Below, one piece after another: positions 22,218 to 34,581 of a stretch of DNA of 64,000 bases. Where the stretch lies: NCBI GenBank assembly GCA_017979445.1, contig CM030711.1, positions 44,439,560 to 44,503,559 on the forward strand, given 5' to 3'. Within the stretch, counting starts at the first letter, position 1. Each line of letters starts with the position of its first letter. The stretch comes from Akebia trifoliata. Lineage: Eukaryota > Streptophyta > Magnoliopsida > Ranunculales > Lardizabalaceae. Both the position numbers and the translations under genes were made by a program. The notes beneath the pieces were generated by a model. It ran no database searches, had not been told where the DNA came from, and saw nothing but the letters and a program-made list of their open reading frames with translations.

Positions 22218-23730
22218 TAAAAGCGCCATCGATCCGCGAGGTGCGCAGATCCACTTTTGAAGGTTTGAGAGTCGTCACATACTTATTACGGTCTAGGAAT
22301 CGAACATTGACTCTAAAAGGTAAATAATACTAATCTACGAAAGAAAATACGGGTTCAGGGATCACGTTACGAAGTTGGAAGGTGTTAGGCACCAACCCCG
22401 TCCGGCAAACGTCGATCTCTATTATTTCTCAAAAAAGATTGTATTGCTAAAAGACCTAAAATAAATAAATAAAATAATAAAAAAATAAAAAAGTTTACCT
22501 TAATGATCACAACAATGGTTCCCTCAGAACTGGTGGAGAGATTTCTTGCTTGTGATTCCTTGTTTCGTTTCCGTCACTGGATTCACGTCTGATATTCTAA
22601 GATGAAGTATATTCTTCCTAGATCTGAGTGTTTTTTAATTTTTTGATGGATTTTTGGGTGTTTTAGAAAGGTTTCTGGGTGTTTTTTGAGCTAAAGTTGG
22701 GGGGTATGGATGTTAGGTAAGGAGTTAGGATTTCAAAATTAGGATTTTGGGAAGGTTGGGGAGGCTTCTTGACCTACTTTTTCTAGGACTTTCTCTTGGA
22801 TACGAAAATAGGTTGTAAAGACCCCTATTTATAGATTTTTTTTAAAACTTTTTAGATAGAGTTAGAGTTACATTATATTTCTTTTAGGTAGTTTTAGAGT
22901 TTGATTATGTTTCTTTTAGATAGTTTTAGAGTTTAATTAGAATTCTTTTAGGGTTTTGACTTAAGTCTCACTTGATTGACTTGATTTTAAGATTTTGACT
23001 TAAGTCTTATTTGATTGACTTGATTTTAAGATTTTGACTTAAATTTTACTTGATTGACTAAAATTTAGGATTTTGACTCAAATCTTACTTGATTGACTTT
23101 AATTTTAATTAAGATTTCACTTTACATTAATTAATATTTTAATTATAAATTTTAAAATTTTTAATTATTAAAATTACAATTTAGCCCTCGAAGAAGACTT
23201 TTTGCATTTTAAGTTATTTTTCAATGTTTCAAGATATTTTGAAATCATTTTTCGTAAGAAATTCAATGGGAATATTGGTTTGTGTCATTTATAAAAAAAT
23301 TTGTGCGAAATGGTCATGAACTTTATGAGGGCATTTTCGTAATTTTATCAAATTTTGTGAAAATTGACGAAATGATTTATTTGGTTTCGATTTATTGTTT
23401 TATGTATTTAAAAGGATTTTCCTAAGCGTAGTGTAGACTCTAGGGATGTTTTGAAGTTAGGGATATTTTGATAATTTGATCATTTTTTAGTAATTTTTAT
23501 CGTGAAACTTCTTTTTGTCTACAAGATGATGATTTCTATGGTTTTTGAGTTATATTTTTCTAGCGTAGCGTGGTTTCTACAGTTTTGTTAGTTTGAGATA
23601 CCTCATCCGAATTTCTGAAACATATTTAACAACAATATATAGCATTGAAATAATCATCCATCATTGGGAACTGTTGCAATCGGGTTAACGAGTTGATTAA
23701 TCAAGTGAGTGCAAAAATAGGGTGTCTACA
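22218..23730 (-). mobile_element. Solo LTR, second copy of the 1547-3068 family
   Basis: On the minus strand it starts TGTAGACACCC (23730) and ends near TCGATGGCGCTTTTA (22218). TATTTATAGAT near 22826 is the mirrored TATA box. The flanks are TGGAT (22213-22217) and TGGAC (23731-23735), a target duplication with one change. The paralogous uninterrupted site is at about 8590-8610, where TAGTCCGGCCTACAGATCCA runs through. Confidence 0.85.
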
Positions 23731-24155
23731 TGGACCCATAAGCCCGACTAGCAAGAATGAGACAATTTGCCTCTCAAAGTACTATATCTCACTCAAATCC
23801 CTCTAGTACATGCAATGCCCCACAAACCACCAATACCAGGTACGTTGTAATAAATCCCTATAGGTGGCCAATGAACTCAGAACTACCTAAATTGGGCAAT
23901 GAGATCTCAACCAAAGTTTAAAAGCTCAAGCTAGGCTTGAGCTTAAGTAAATGAACTCATGCTCAATGTGTGGGTTGAGGTTAACATAGGTTGAGGACTC
24001 TACCACTTAAGTTAAGCTTGGGTCTGCCTCAAATTCGCTCAGGTTGCAAATCTAACTAGCGACATGAGTTTGCTCCTTCAAATTATGTTTCAAAATCTAG
24101 AGGTCTCTAAATTTACTTTTTTTTTAAGTTGGGAAACTTTCGTGAGATAGAAACA

Positions 24156-24960
24156 TGTAGGCACCAAAATTTTGAGGAGGCCTTTACAAATTTTATAAAT
24201 AAAATTCTCTAATTTTATTAATAGGCCTCGTATCCAAATTGAGTCCATTAACTGGGAACGTGCCTCCTACAAGCCTGGGTTTTGGATTTTCACAGATAAA
24301 ATCCATTATCTAAACAAAACCAAGTGATCCACATGAATATTGGGTCTTATACCCAAATAAATGAGTTTGAGCCAATAATAATCCATAGAATCCTTAAAAA
24401 TTGGATTTGGACAAGTTTAACCTTTAAATAAATTAATTAAACCTCTTTAAGTTGGGGTATAATTAGAAAGCTAAATTATATTTAAGTCTATAAATACAAT
24501 AGCTTCTCTCATTGAGAGGGGATCTAGATTACTTTATCTCAGAAGACAAAAGGTCTCCCTCTAGAGAAGAAGAAGTTCTCAAGTCCTCCTCTAGAGATAA
24601 AACAAAAGTTCTTCGGAAATCTGAACTCCGATTAAAGAGAAGATCAAGCATAAAGCCCTTTTCTAGAAGTCAAAGAAATCATTCTCAGTCGATAAAATGC
24701 GACGTCCGAAGAAAAGAAAATTAACAGAAACCTCTACAAAAGATCAAGCACAACAAAGTCACCGTTAAAGTAACATTCTCAACTGATAAAATGCGAAGTT
24801 CGAAGAGAAAAAATATTATATACGTCACCATCATATTTTTGTACTTGACTGTTAATCAAAGGAAACATTCTGTATCTCCTTTTCTTCAAAAATCAATAAA
24901 ATCATTTACGATCATATTTTACAAATCTCGAGGTAGATTTGTTGAAATTTATTGTTAACA
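24156..24960 (+). mobile_element. LTR-like element (probable solo LTR)
   Basis: It starts TGTAGGCACC and ends TTATTGTTAACA, with a TATA box TCTATAAATACA near 24487 and an AATAAAATC polyadenylation-like signal near 24894, the usual U3-R-U5 order. It replaces about 75 bases present in the inverted paralogous flank (around 8130-8205). The 5-base flanks do not match, so it came with a deletion or its flanks have decayed. Confidence 0.6.
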
Positions 24961-25189
24961 GTCACTAATCAAATTGAATATTTGTGTACATAAATTCATC
25001 AAGAGATTCAACTTATAGAGTTAGTGGGTCCAAAAAGATATCACATCAAACATACTTAACTAAAGTGGAATGTGCATATTAATAAACCCCACAAATTCTA
25101 ACACACGGAACCATAGATTTTATTCATCCAAATACACAAGGAAAAGCCTATGGTCCTGTAGAGTATATTTTAGTATGGTTTATTATTAT

Positions 25190-25915
25190 TTTTTTAAAAT
25201 ACAATGAAATCGTGCTCTTGACATAGCTTTTGGGTGCGAGGAGTTCGCATCAAACTCGAATTCCTCTGATGACATATCGGCTTACGTGTGCTCTGCACTC
25301 CATGTCTATTTAGTGGGCCCACGTAAGTCTCTTAGCCAAAGTTTTAAAGAATTTCCTCTCGATCTAATAGTTTGAAAGACTTGTACGTCAACTGAAGTCA
25401 AAGTCTTCTGCCACTAGGCCCACCACTGAGGATAAACGATACGATAGATATCTAGTGGAAGATAAATAACATGTGGGCATTATTTCTGTGGGGTCCATGT
25501 AATTGTTTTATTTAACAATAATGCTGAACTGACCTCCAGATTGTACCTCAAGATTTAACCATTAATATCCATTGATTCAACTTGATTCAGTTATATTTAA
25601 CGTTTCTAAAAAATAAAAATAAACATTATTCTCTATTAAAAATCCTAAATCCAACTTGTATCATCGACCAGTCCCATTAATAATGGTAAAAAATATGCTA
25701 AAATTTAACTACAATTCATCAATCAGACTGAATTTTAAATATATCATCCAACAACAGTAGAGCCAAACACTCCAAAGGCTTAAAATATGCCATTTCTAAG
25801 AATTAAATTTCCTCGTAAAGCTGCACTGATTCAGTGCACATCGATCATTTACTAGAATGTAGGTTCTTTGAAGTTGAAACTCGTTTCCATCTTTTCTCTT
25901 TTTTTTTTTCTCTCC
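25190..25915 (+). promoter_or_regulatory. Upstream and leader region of gene C
   Basis: The sequence matches the inverted flank of pseudogene A (6600-7020) and not the leader type found before B and D. A pyrimidine-rich stretch (CTTTTCTC then ten T's) lies just before the start codon. No individual promoter element can be called. Confidence 0.45.
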
Positions 25916-28591
25916 ATGAAGAACTCCACTAATAATCATCTTGTACCGATTTCCATCTCTCTATATCTATGTTTCTTTGTTCTCCATCTAATATCCGCTG
26001 CTAACAGTTCATCGTACATTCCAACCGACAAAATCTTCCTGAACTGTGGGGGACCTTCAGACACACAAGATTCCGAGTTATGGTTCACTGATATTGGGTC
26101 CAAGTTCTTACCTTCTGTAGATAATTCATTAACATCTCCCGCTTCTTCTCAAGACTCGTCTGTCACACAAATCCCTTACATGACCGCACGTATCTTCCAC
26201 TCCATATTCACCTACAGTTTCCCAGTTGTACCAGGCCGAAAATTTGTCCGTCTCTACTTCTACCCTTCTATTTATGCGAATCTCAATCCCTCTAATGCAG
26301 TCTTCTCCGTATCCTCTGATCCCTACACTCTACTTAGCAACTTCAACGTCTCCCAAACTACCGAAGCTCTGAACTCTGCCTTCATCGTCAAGGAATTTTC
26401 TGTCAATGTACAGAATGGAAAATTGAACATAACGTTCAAACCATCTTCGAATACGTCCAATGCATATGCTTTTGTTAATGGGATTGATATTATTTCGATG
26501 CCCGATATCTACAACACTGCAGATGGAAAGGTGTTTATTGTAGGCCAATCGAGTCCATTCTACATTGATAACAGTACCGCCCTTGAGAATATCATCCGAC
26601 TGAATGTGGGTGGAAACTACATATCACCTTCAGAGGATACTGGCATGTTTCGATCATGGGATAATGATTTACAATACATCTTTTCTTCTGCAACTCTTGT
26701 GACACCTTTCGCTAATTCGAATCTCAAAATCAAGTATCCTCAAAGCATGCCTGCCTATGTTGCACCGACAGACATCTATGCAACCGCTCGATCAATGGGA
26801 ACAAGTGCAGCTGTAAACCAGGATTACAATCTGACATGGGTTTTCCAAATTGACCCAGGATTTTTCTACTTGGTTAGGCTCCATTTCTGTGAGATTTGCT
26901 CGAATATAACCCGGCAAAATCAAAGGATTTTTAAGATCTTCATCAATAATCAAACCGCCGAGGATTATGCAGATGTAGCTGCCTGGACAGGAGGGAATGG
27001 AATTCCACTGCATAGAGATTACGTTGTGCTCATTCCCCAGGGGAAAGGCCAGCAGGATCTATGGCTTGCATTACATCCAAATATGTTAACCCATCCCGAA
27101 TATACTGATGCGATCCTAAACGGACTCGAGATTTTTAAAGTAAATGATAGTAATGGAAAGCTTGCTGGGCCTAATCCAATTCCTGCTCGGAAAGAATTGG
27201 TCAGCTTGCCTTCGACTAAAACATCCAGTTCTACAAACTCAAAGAATAAGACTGCAGTCAGTGCAGGAGGGGTTTTAGGTGGTGTTGCTGCTGTTTTTCT
27301 TCTTTGCCTCATTGTGTTTCTGCTGTCACGACACCTGAGACAGAAAAAGGACTCAAGCTCCAGTGCTGGGAGGCATGGGACTGCAAAGACAAACACCACA
27401 GGAAGTTACACCTCGTCACTCCCTTCTAACATTTGTCGCAAATTCTCATTTTTGGAGATTAAGGCTGCCACCGACAACTTCAACGAGGGTCTGCTCTTGG
27501 GGGTTGGTGGTTTTGGGAAGGTTTACAAGGGTCAAATCGATGGTGGAAGCACTACGGTTGCCATTAAACGTGGGAACCCACTCTCTGAGCAGGGTGTTCC
27601 TGAATTTCTGACTGAGATTAAAATGCTTTCAGAACTCCGACATTTCCACCTTGTCTCACTAATTGGGTGCTGCGAAGAGTATTGTGAAACAATCCTTGTC
27701 TATGATTACATGGCAAATGGAACCCTTTGCGAGCACCTCTATAAGACCAATAACCCACCCCTCCCATGGAAGAAGAGGCTTGAAATCTGCATTGGGGCTG
27801 CGCGTGGCTTACATTACCTTCATACGGGTGCCAAACGCACTATCATCCATCGAGACGTGAAGACAACAAACATCCTCTTGGATGAGAATTGGGTTGCAAA
27901 GATTTCCGATTTTGGGTTATCTAAGGCGTGGCCTTCAACAGATCACACCCATATCAGTACTATTGTGAAGGGTAGTCTCGGTTACGTAGATCCGGAGTAC
28001 TTCATGCTGCAAAGATTGACAGAGAAATCTGATGTGTACTCATTTGGTGTTATACTATTTGAGGTTCTCTGTGCACTGCCTGCGATGAATGCAACTCTGG
28101 CAAATGACCAAGAGAGTTTGGTCAATTGGGCCTTACGTTGCCAGAAGCACGGTGTCCTTGGTCAGATCATCGACCCATACCTGAAGGGGAAGATTGCTCC
28201 AGAGTGTTTTAAGAAGTTTGCGGAGACTGCTGAGAAGTGTGTGGAAGCTAAGGGGATCGATCGACCATCAATGAGTTACGTGCTATGGAGCCTTGAGTTT
28301 GCACTAAAGCTGCAGGAGGAGAGTATGGAAGACAGTGGTGGGGCACATAGCGATGTGGACATTGAGGAGACCCCGTTCACAGGAAAATATGGAGAAAAGA
28401 AGGATTCAAATGTGTCGTTGGATTTATGTAGCAATGTAACTGGGACTATGAGCATTGGGACGACTATGAACATTGGGGGTCCGAGCATCGGTAACCAGGA
28501 TTCCCATGGATTGACACCTAATGCTGTGTTCTCGGAGATCCTAACAGGGAATGACAGTGAGATTGTGAGCAATTATCACCCACCGAACTGA
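25916..28591 (+). CDS. FERONIA-like CrRLK1L receptor kinase, gene C
   Basis: An intact, intronless 891-codon gene. I chose the ATG at 25916 (MKNSTNNHLVPISISLYLC) because it aligns with the start of copies B and D; the frame is open further upstream but only from a TTG. Order: a signal peptide; two malectin-like domains (about 33-200 and 228-405), the extracellular part that in this family binds cell-wall pectin and RALF peptides; a membrane helix (about 449-473); a Ser/Thr-rich juxtamembrane stretch (TNTTGSYTSSLPSN); and a kinase. Kinase motifs are present: glycine loop GVGGFGKV (529-537), VAIK Lys 551, HRD Asp 647, DFG Asp 665. Length fits FERONIA (about 895). Expected at the plasma membrane in growth, fertilisation or immunity signalling, by family knowledge. 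It differs from canonical FERONIA at CCEEYCE (usually YCEENCE) and [10 protein letters not shown] (usually [10 protein letters not shown]). The 5' part resembles copy A and the 3' part copy D. Confidence 0.95.
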   Translation: MKNSTNNHLVPISISLYLCFFVLHLISAANSSSYIPTDKIFLNCGGPSDTQDSELWFTDIGSKFLPSVDNSLTSPASSQDSSVTQIPYMTARIFHSIFTYSFPVVPGRKFVRLYFYPSIYANLNPSNAVFSVSSDPYTLLSNFNVSQTTEALNSAFIVKEFSVNVQNGKLNITFKPSSNTSNAYAFVNGIDIISMPDIYNTADGKVFIVGQSSPFYIDNSTALENIIRLNVGGNYISPSEDTGMFRSWDNDLQYIFSSATLVTPFANSNLKIKYPQSMPAYVAPTDIYATARSMGTSAAVNQDYNLTWVFQIDPGFFYLVRLHFCEICSNITRQNQRIFKIFINNQTAEDYADVAAWTGGNGIPLHRDYVVLIPQGKGQQDLWLALHPNMLTHPEYTDAILNGLEIFKVNDSNGKLAGPNPIPARKELVSLPSTKTSSSTNSKNKTAVSAGGVLGGVAAVFLLCLIVFLLSRHLRQKKDSSSSAGRHGTAKTNTTGSYTSSLPSNICRKFSFLEIKAATDNFNEGLLLGVGGFGKVYKGQIDGGSTTVAIKRGNPLSEQGVPEFLTEIKMLSELRHFHLVSLIGCCEEYCETILVYDYMANGTLCEHLYKTNNPPLPWKKRLEICIGAARGLHYLHTGAKRTIIHRDVKTTNILLDENWVAKISDFGLSKAWPSTDHTHISTIVKGSLGYVDPEYFMLQRLTEKSDVYSFGVILFEVLCALPAMNATLANDQESLVNWALRCQKHGVLGQIIDPYLKGKIAPECFKKFAETAEKCVEAKGIDRPSMSYVLWSLEFALKLQEESMEDSGGAHSDVDIEETPFTGKYGEKKDSNVSLDLCSNVTGTMSIGTTMNIGGPSIGNQDSHGLTPNAVFSEILTGNDSEIVSNYHPPN

Positions 28592-29114
28592 TGAATAATA
28601 TGTTTGATCATGTCTTCCTGTAATTTATATACTTCTAGACACTAGAACGATATTTATTTTTGTTGTAGCGATGATTTTAAGGATATGTTTAGGCTTCTTT
28701 CTGCTGTGGAGTTCTGGTTTTGTCCAAAAATTCCCAAGCAGTACTACTTTCAAGCCCACTGACTCATGAATGTTTCGCCCGATTCTTAGTGGACCTACAA
28801 AACAAAACAATCGGATTCAATCATTTTGTGCTGATTTCAACCAAAAATAGTTTGAAATGGAACAAAACTGTGAACAATTAATTTTATATAAGGCTCAAAT
28901 GCCTTTTAATAGACTGCTCCCTGTTAGAATTTAAAAATATGTTAAACGAAAAGCTGCAAGAAATCATGTTAAATAAACTAGAAAAAGTTCTCAAAGCAAT
29001 CGGCTCCGTCATTAACAAAGTCTATCAATTGATTTCCATGACCTGAGACCTGGTTGTTTCTCTGTCCAAATTAATCAAAATATGATTACAAACATAGTGC
29101 CACTTGGGTATGAA
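28592..29114. other. 3' flank of gene C
   Basis: This is shared almost base for base with D (53917-54435), including TGTAATTTATATACTTCTAG just after the stop. It is a probable 3' UTR followed by the convergent-gene spacer. It ends at GTATGAA, where the CACTA-like element is inserted. Confidence 0.6.
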
Positions 29115-32100
29115 CACTACAGTAAATTTGGGATATAGCGCCGGTCGCAGACTGTCGCTATAGGGTAAAACTGTTGCAAATACATATAACGTCAGCCACT
29201 CGGGCCATTGGTGATCGTCGCTAAAACCTCCATGGCTAAATGTATTACCGACGGCCAATTATTTACAAAACGTCGCTGTAAATGGGACTTATAGCGACAG
29301 CCACTATTAGCCGTCGTTATAGGGTATTTTTATAAAAAAAAATGATTTTACACCTGCCCCTTCACATGTTGCTGAATATTGCATATATCCCTATATTTTG
29401 AAATTGATGACCTAGACCCCAACTAGCAATATGAAAAGACCCAAATGCCCCTCATTTTCAACTTTCATAAATCTAACTATTTTTTGAATCACATGCTGAA
29501 AATTGAACCCACCCCAACTAGAAAATTGAACCCACCCCAGCTAGCGACATGAAAGATCCAAATAGTTACTGTATCATTGCAAAATCTGTTCCAAACTGCC
29601 AATTAGCCTGACAAAAAGATAAATCAAATACAAATGAGTGAAAGAACTTCATGGAAAATTCAAATTGGTTCAGTCCTCATCAAACTACAAGCTCCACACT
29701 GAAATATTTCCTTGTTCTCATTTTCTGAATTTAGTTTTTATTTAAGAAACACCACCAGTTTTATATGAATATGTACACAAATTCTACCTCAAAGAACAAT
29801 TTTATATCTTGTTTCGACCATCTTTCCTTCATCATCAGGGTTTACAGTTGCTTCGTCATCATCGGGGTTTAGACCTCACATTGAAGCAAAGGGGTCATCT
29901 TCATCATATGGTGCATCCTGAGCAAAAGAATTACTAACACTGCATAATAAGAATAAAATATAGTTACACATAGAAACTAATAAATGGAAACTCCAATAAG
30001 AAAATGAGCCTATATCTTATCCATTTTGAACTTGTCAAAATAGTAACATATTTATTTTAGATTGAAAGTTTGTTTTCTAGATGAGTAAAAGATTTACAAT
30101 GTTCAAGACACTTGCCTACAATATAAAGCTCTACATGGTAAAAAGCCAGCTGAAAAAGCACGGGGTGAATACAAGTAATGTTAAAAACTTCTTATTCTTC
30201 TCCTCTTGACGACTTTCATAAACACAAGTACCAAAGATTACTTGAATGCACAAGATTTCGATTTCCACACGTACCCAAAAGTCAGATTTTCATTTTTTAT
30301 TTATAACATGTTAATGCAATGTCCCAAAAACCCGGTGATGCTTCTATCCATTGCTCAGGTGCTCCTTTCATGGTGCTCATCTCTCAGTAAAATGGCTAAC
30401 AAGCACAAGTGTGGGTGCAGGTCACAAACCAGAACGAAAGCAGGTTCTCATTTTACCAATATATATTTCAGAACTAATCGTGGCTATCACGTCTCCTAGA
30501 AATAATATGCATTCCATTACAATAAAATGTCATTATATAGGAAAGCAGTTGTGGGACTACCACATTCAACAACCCTTTAAAATCCCAAATTAATGCTCTT
30601 TTAAAGACAAATGAGCAATGTCTTCCCTTATTGCCCCATTGGTTGATATATTCATTGACATAGACTCAACAATCTTTCCAGATCAATTTAGTGGTCAGTT
30701 TTTCTGCAATGTAGAAATGGGTCTTGGCCCCCTAAATCTACTCCTATCACCAATTTGAATTGTCCATGAAAAGAAATAAGACAACAATATGCCATGCTCC
30801 ATTTCCATGGTAGTTTGCAGTATATAAAAGCAAATCAATCAACAATACCACAACTAATGCAGATAAAAGGTAATTGTAATTTGTGGATCCTTTGGTAAAT
30901 ATTCCTAATACCTTTGAATGGGAATAGACTTCTTCGACGCTACTGGATCTTTATTCTTCAAACAAGAACATGAAGGTGTTCAGCAAGACAAGCAATGACA
31001 TTGAAACATGCAAATACTAATAAAAATACACAATGCTGGTGAAGACAGCATTGTTATTATTTCTACTATAAAAAGATTTATAACACAATTAAATAACTTG
31101 GATATGTACCAACATTTGTTCCTTGGCCTCTACAAAATTGTATCAAATAAGACAAAGAAATAATAATAAAATAGATTTGTTGCATAGGGTGGCAGATCCC
31201 AACACGCTATCCAAGTGACTCATCTAACAACAACACATCTTAATCCAAAATCAGAAACCAACAAACAAGAAAAAAGTTATGTAAGATTTTACCAAAACAA
31301 GCAAAAATAAAAAACAGCTTTAAGTATTTGTTAAAAATCTAAGAATGTTTTCTAGTTTCTGATTTAAGATTTTTAATAGAGATAGATACCTGAATGAAAC
31401 TAGAGACCAATTTAGGCCAATTAACATCGATGTAATATACATGTTCCCACACTTAATTATATGTTTTATGATTATGAAAAAAATCCAACCATCAATGCAT
31501 CTCATGAGCAAAATAACACACTATTGAAATAAAAATAAATAAATACTATAACATCAAGCATAATCATCAAATCCTACATTAAGCAATGAAACCAAACACA
31601 AACAATCATAATACCATTGAAATTAACCATAGACCTACAAAAAAAAATTGAATTAGTATATCCATAAAAAATTGAATTATCCGTAAAAAATTGCACCAAG
31701 TATATCAATTCTCTGAACTTGCCAAGTAAATCAAAATCAATCACAGGTTCAGATTGTATTGAGAACCTCTACATACCTTGATCTTCCCAGCAATCAAACA
31801 TGCCTCATGTGCACTGCAAATAGACAATCAGCCCCTTAGGCAAGAGGCAATATCTATACTAGCCAAATAGAGAGTAGCAAAATTTGGAGGCATTTCTGCA
31901 ACTTACTTGCTTGCCCATAAGACCATTAGTAGCTTTTTCTAGCCAACTGTCAGTTACTGCTTGCAATGCAAAGAGACTAGATTCAGCTTAACAAATTGAA
32001 ATTCAAGAGTAAATAATCACTACAACTTAAGTGACTACTTGTCTATTAATACTCTTTCTTGAGCTCAATGCTCCATAACTGTAAATAATCACTAAAATAG

Positions 32101-34477
32101 CGTTATGGATCGAAGGAGAAAGATACAATTATTTCTGTTGTGGGCTCTAGTGATTGGGTTAAGCGTGTCACCCCATAACACATTTTCCCCCAATTTGATG
32201 GATAAAAATAAAATGAAGTAAAGAGTTAATCCCTAAGCAAGAATATCCATTTCACAATTAAAAAAGACAAAAAGAGATTTAAATTTACCATTCTAACAGT
32301 ATTGGACAAACCAAAGAATTCAAGTCTTAAACCTACCAAGGCATGTGGAATCTATATCATGACTACAATACCATACCTTCAACAGTCTCACTTCCTCATA
32401 TGAATTCTTTTTCCAATTCAAGCCTTCTATTTCAACCTTGGGAGGATCAACTTACAATGTTATAGTAGAAGCACAAACATAATAAAAAGTAAAAGCTTTA
32501 TGCACTTCAGTGTCATTTAAGCTACAAATACGCCCTCAAGAGTTTTATAATACTAAAGTTTCATTCACTAAAAGAACAATGCAACACAAATAGAAAGCTA
32601 ATAAATGCACATAACAAGATCATACGAATTCAAATAATCACTTCATGCCCTAAATCTAAATAATAATAACAAAATTGTGTTGTTCAATTCCAAGTGTCCT
32701 CAATCTAGCTCTTGAAGCCAAAAACATTATTTTAAAATTTGAACAGATTGATTGACCAATTCAAATCAGACACAAACTTTGGTGGGTTGAGCTTACTATA
32801 AAATCCCAAGTTTTGAGAAAATCAAACTACTCATACGTCCAATTGAGCTGGTTGGATCAATTTCCCAACTAGCCCAACTGAGTGAGTGAAGAAGTCTGTA
32901 ATCTTTGATCGTGTGGCGCAAATGGTATCGATCGATACATTCCAATATTTGGAACTATGGTTAGCATAGGATAGGGGTATTGAGTCAGATACCTTGTGAG
33001 CAGGAAAAACATCTCCTTTAGTATATTGAACCTCAATAAGGGTTTTCCTCACTAGTCCCGGTTAATTTTCCTAAGCAAAGAAACAACAGACCAACCATAA
33101 GAAGAGCAATCAATCAATTTAGTGTGTATTTACTGTTTATCAGATACCAATTAAAAAACTAAAAAAGAATGAAAAGTCCAAAATAGATAAATAGCCCTAA
33201 GCATCTACGCACTTGAGATTAAGAATGGTAGAGCCTCTCTATTGAGCAGTATCGAGATTTCTCGATGAGCCTGAATTAATGGAGGTTGATATCTCAACTT
33301 CCTAATAACAGTGAGAAAGTATATATGTGTATCGAGGACATTTAGTGTTCAACAACAATTCCTCATCTTTACAGTATAGAAGAAAAAAATGAATCAATTT
33401 AATAGACAAAAAACACATAAATCTAATCTAATATGATCTCTAAAACAGCAGATCATTACAAAGATGCAGGAAATGTATCAATCTAATATAAGCATGAAAT
33501 ACCTCGAATTCCTAATTTCTAGCAAAATTACATTGATAGTCAATTAAAAACCATATGACACCAAAGAAAAATCAAATTTTATAATTTGATTGGATTTCCA
33601 TGATTTGATCGGGTTGTTCCAACAAAAAATAATCTAAAAATTGAGAAAGAGATATTGAACTTACATATCAGGATATCCTTGGGCATCATCGGTCGCCTCT
33701 CGTTCCTGAAACTTATCTTTATCCGATTGGTCAGTTGTGTTTCGGACTCGGAGACAACATAGATGAAATTCAAAGAAGTGTAGAGAAGGAAACAGGGCTC
33801 ATCAAATCTTCGTCTGCTTCATAACCAATGTGAAACTAGCTGAGGTGATCGATTAATAGATGGAACAGGAATCCTAATTTGAAGAGTTCATCTATTGATC
33901 GTATCAGTTAAGAACTCTAAATTGCAGGGATTTATCTAGATCGAAACCTAGAGAGTTGAAATCTGATTTCGTCTGAGAGAGATCAAAACCGAGTTCAAAT
34001 CCGATTAAGTTTGAGAGAGATCAAATCTAATTGTGTAGAGAATCTAATAAAGATTTAAACCCTAGAGAGTTCAAATCCGATTGTATGAGTAAACCAAGAG
34101 AAATCAAATTCGAATGCATCTGAAAGAAAGAGTCGATGTGATTATAAAGATATAAAACCCTAGAGAGTGGAGATTACTGGAGAATCATGGATGGGTGTGG
34201 AGCGCAAAAACGAATGATGATCGGACCCAAACGACCTCAGCAAGCGAAACCCATGTCGCTGTTATTGGGACGACAGATGGAATCAATCGCTTAAAAACGA
34301 TTGCTTACTACTGCTGTTTTTTCTGCAAAGTTGAAGTCGTAATTTAGCTAGGATGACATACTGGAGTGAGAGGCGGAGAGATCAGCGTCGATGTCAAGGG
34401 TGAGAGGCAGAGTGTTTTTGACTGAGACGAACGACGGTCGAAATTTGTCGTCGCTATAACCAATTTTTCCTGTGGTG
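29115..34477. mobile_element. CACTA-like (CMC) transposon, about 5.4 kb
   Basis: The left end is CACTACAGTAAATTTGG then TATAGCG. The right end reads, in reverse complement, CACCACAGGAAAAATTGG then TTATAGCGACG. Both termini carry subterminal repeats of TCGCTATA / TATAGCGAC / GACGGC (29140-29330 and 34240-34470), as in CACTA elements. The paralogous site after gene D (about 54434-54445, GTATGAACAATAGTCC) is uninterrupted, which fixes the insertion point. The 3-base flanks (GAA and ACA) do not match, so the usual TSD is not seen. No transposase frame is recognisable, so it is non-autonomous; the interior has possible captured exons. Confidence 0.8.
29876..31975 (-). other. Possible captured host-gene exons inside the CACTA-like element
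   Basis: On the minus strand several short open blocks have good splice signals. About 31915-31960 reads TDSWLEKATNGLMGKQ between CAG and GTAAGT. About 31778-31815 reads AHEACLIAGKIK between CAG and GTATGT. About 31110-31130 reads EAKEQML. 30912-30955 reads NKDPVASKKSIPIQ between AG and GTATT. 29876-29917 reads DAPYDEDDPFASM and a stop after a CAG acceptor. Phases of neighbouring blocks do not all agree, so exons may be missing. I do not recognise the protein. CACTA elements are known to pick up host-gene pieces; here that is inference. Confidence 0.32.
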
Positions 34478-34581
34478 ACAATAGTCCATTCACAAGAATA
34501 ACTATCCAAAAAATTTAATAACTACCCAAAATGCTAATAATCTAAACAATGCAAGCATCTACAAGAAATGTGAAACACTAA

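Noticed and set aside
25868..25915. 16 extra in-frame codons upstream of gene C
   Set aside because: They begin with TTG, not ATG; the ATG at 25916 aligns with the starts of copies B and D.
26330..27399. Antisense frames of 72-126 codons under gene C (and the same under A, B and D)
   Set aside because: They recur at the same place in every receptor copy and are shadows of the conserved sense coding sequence.
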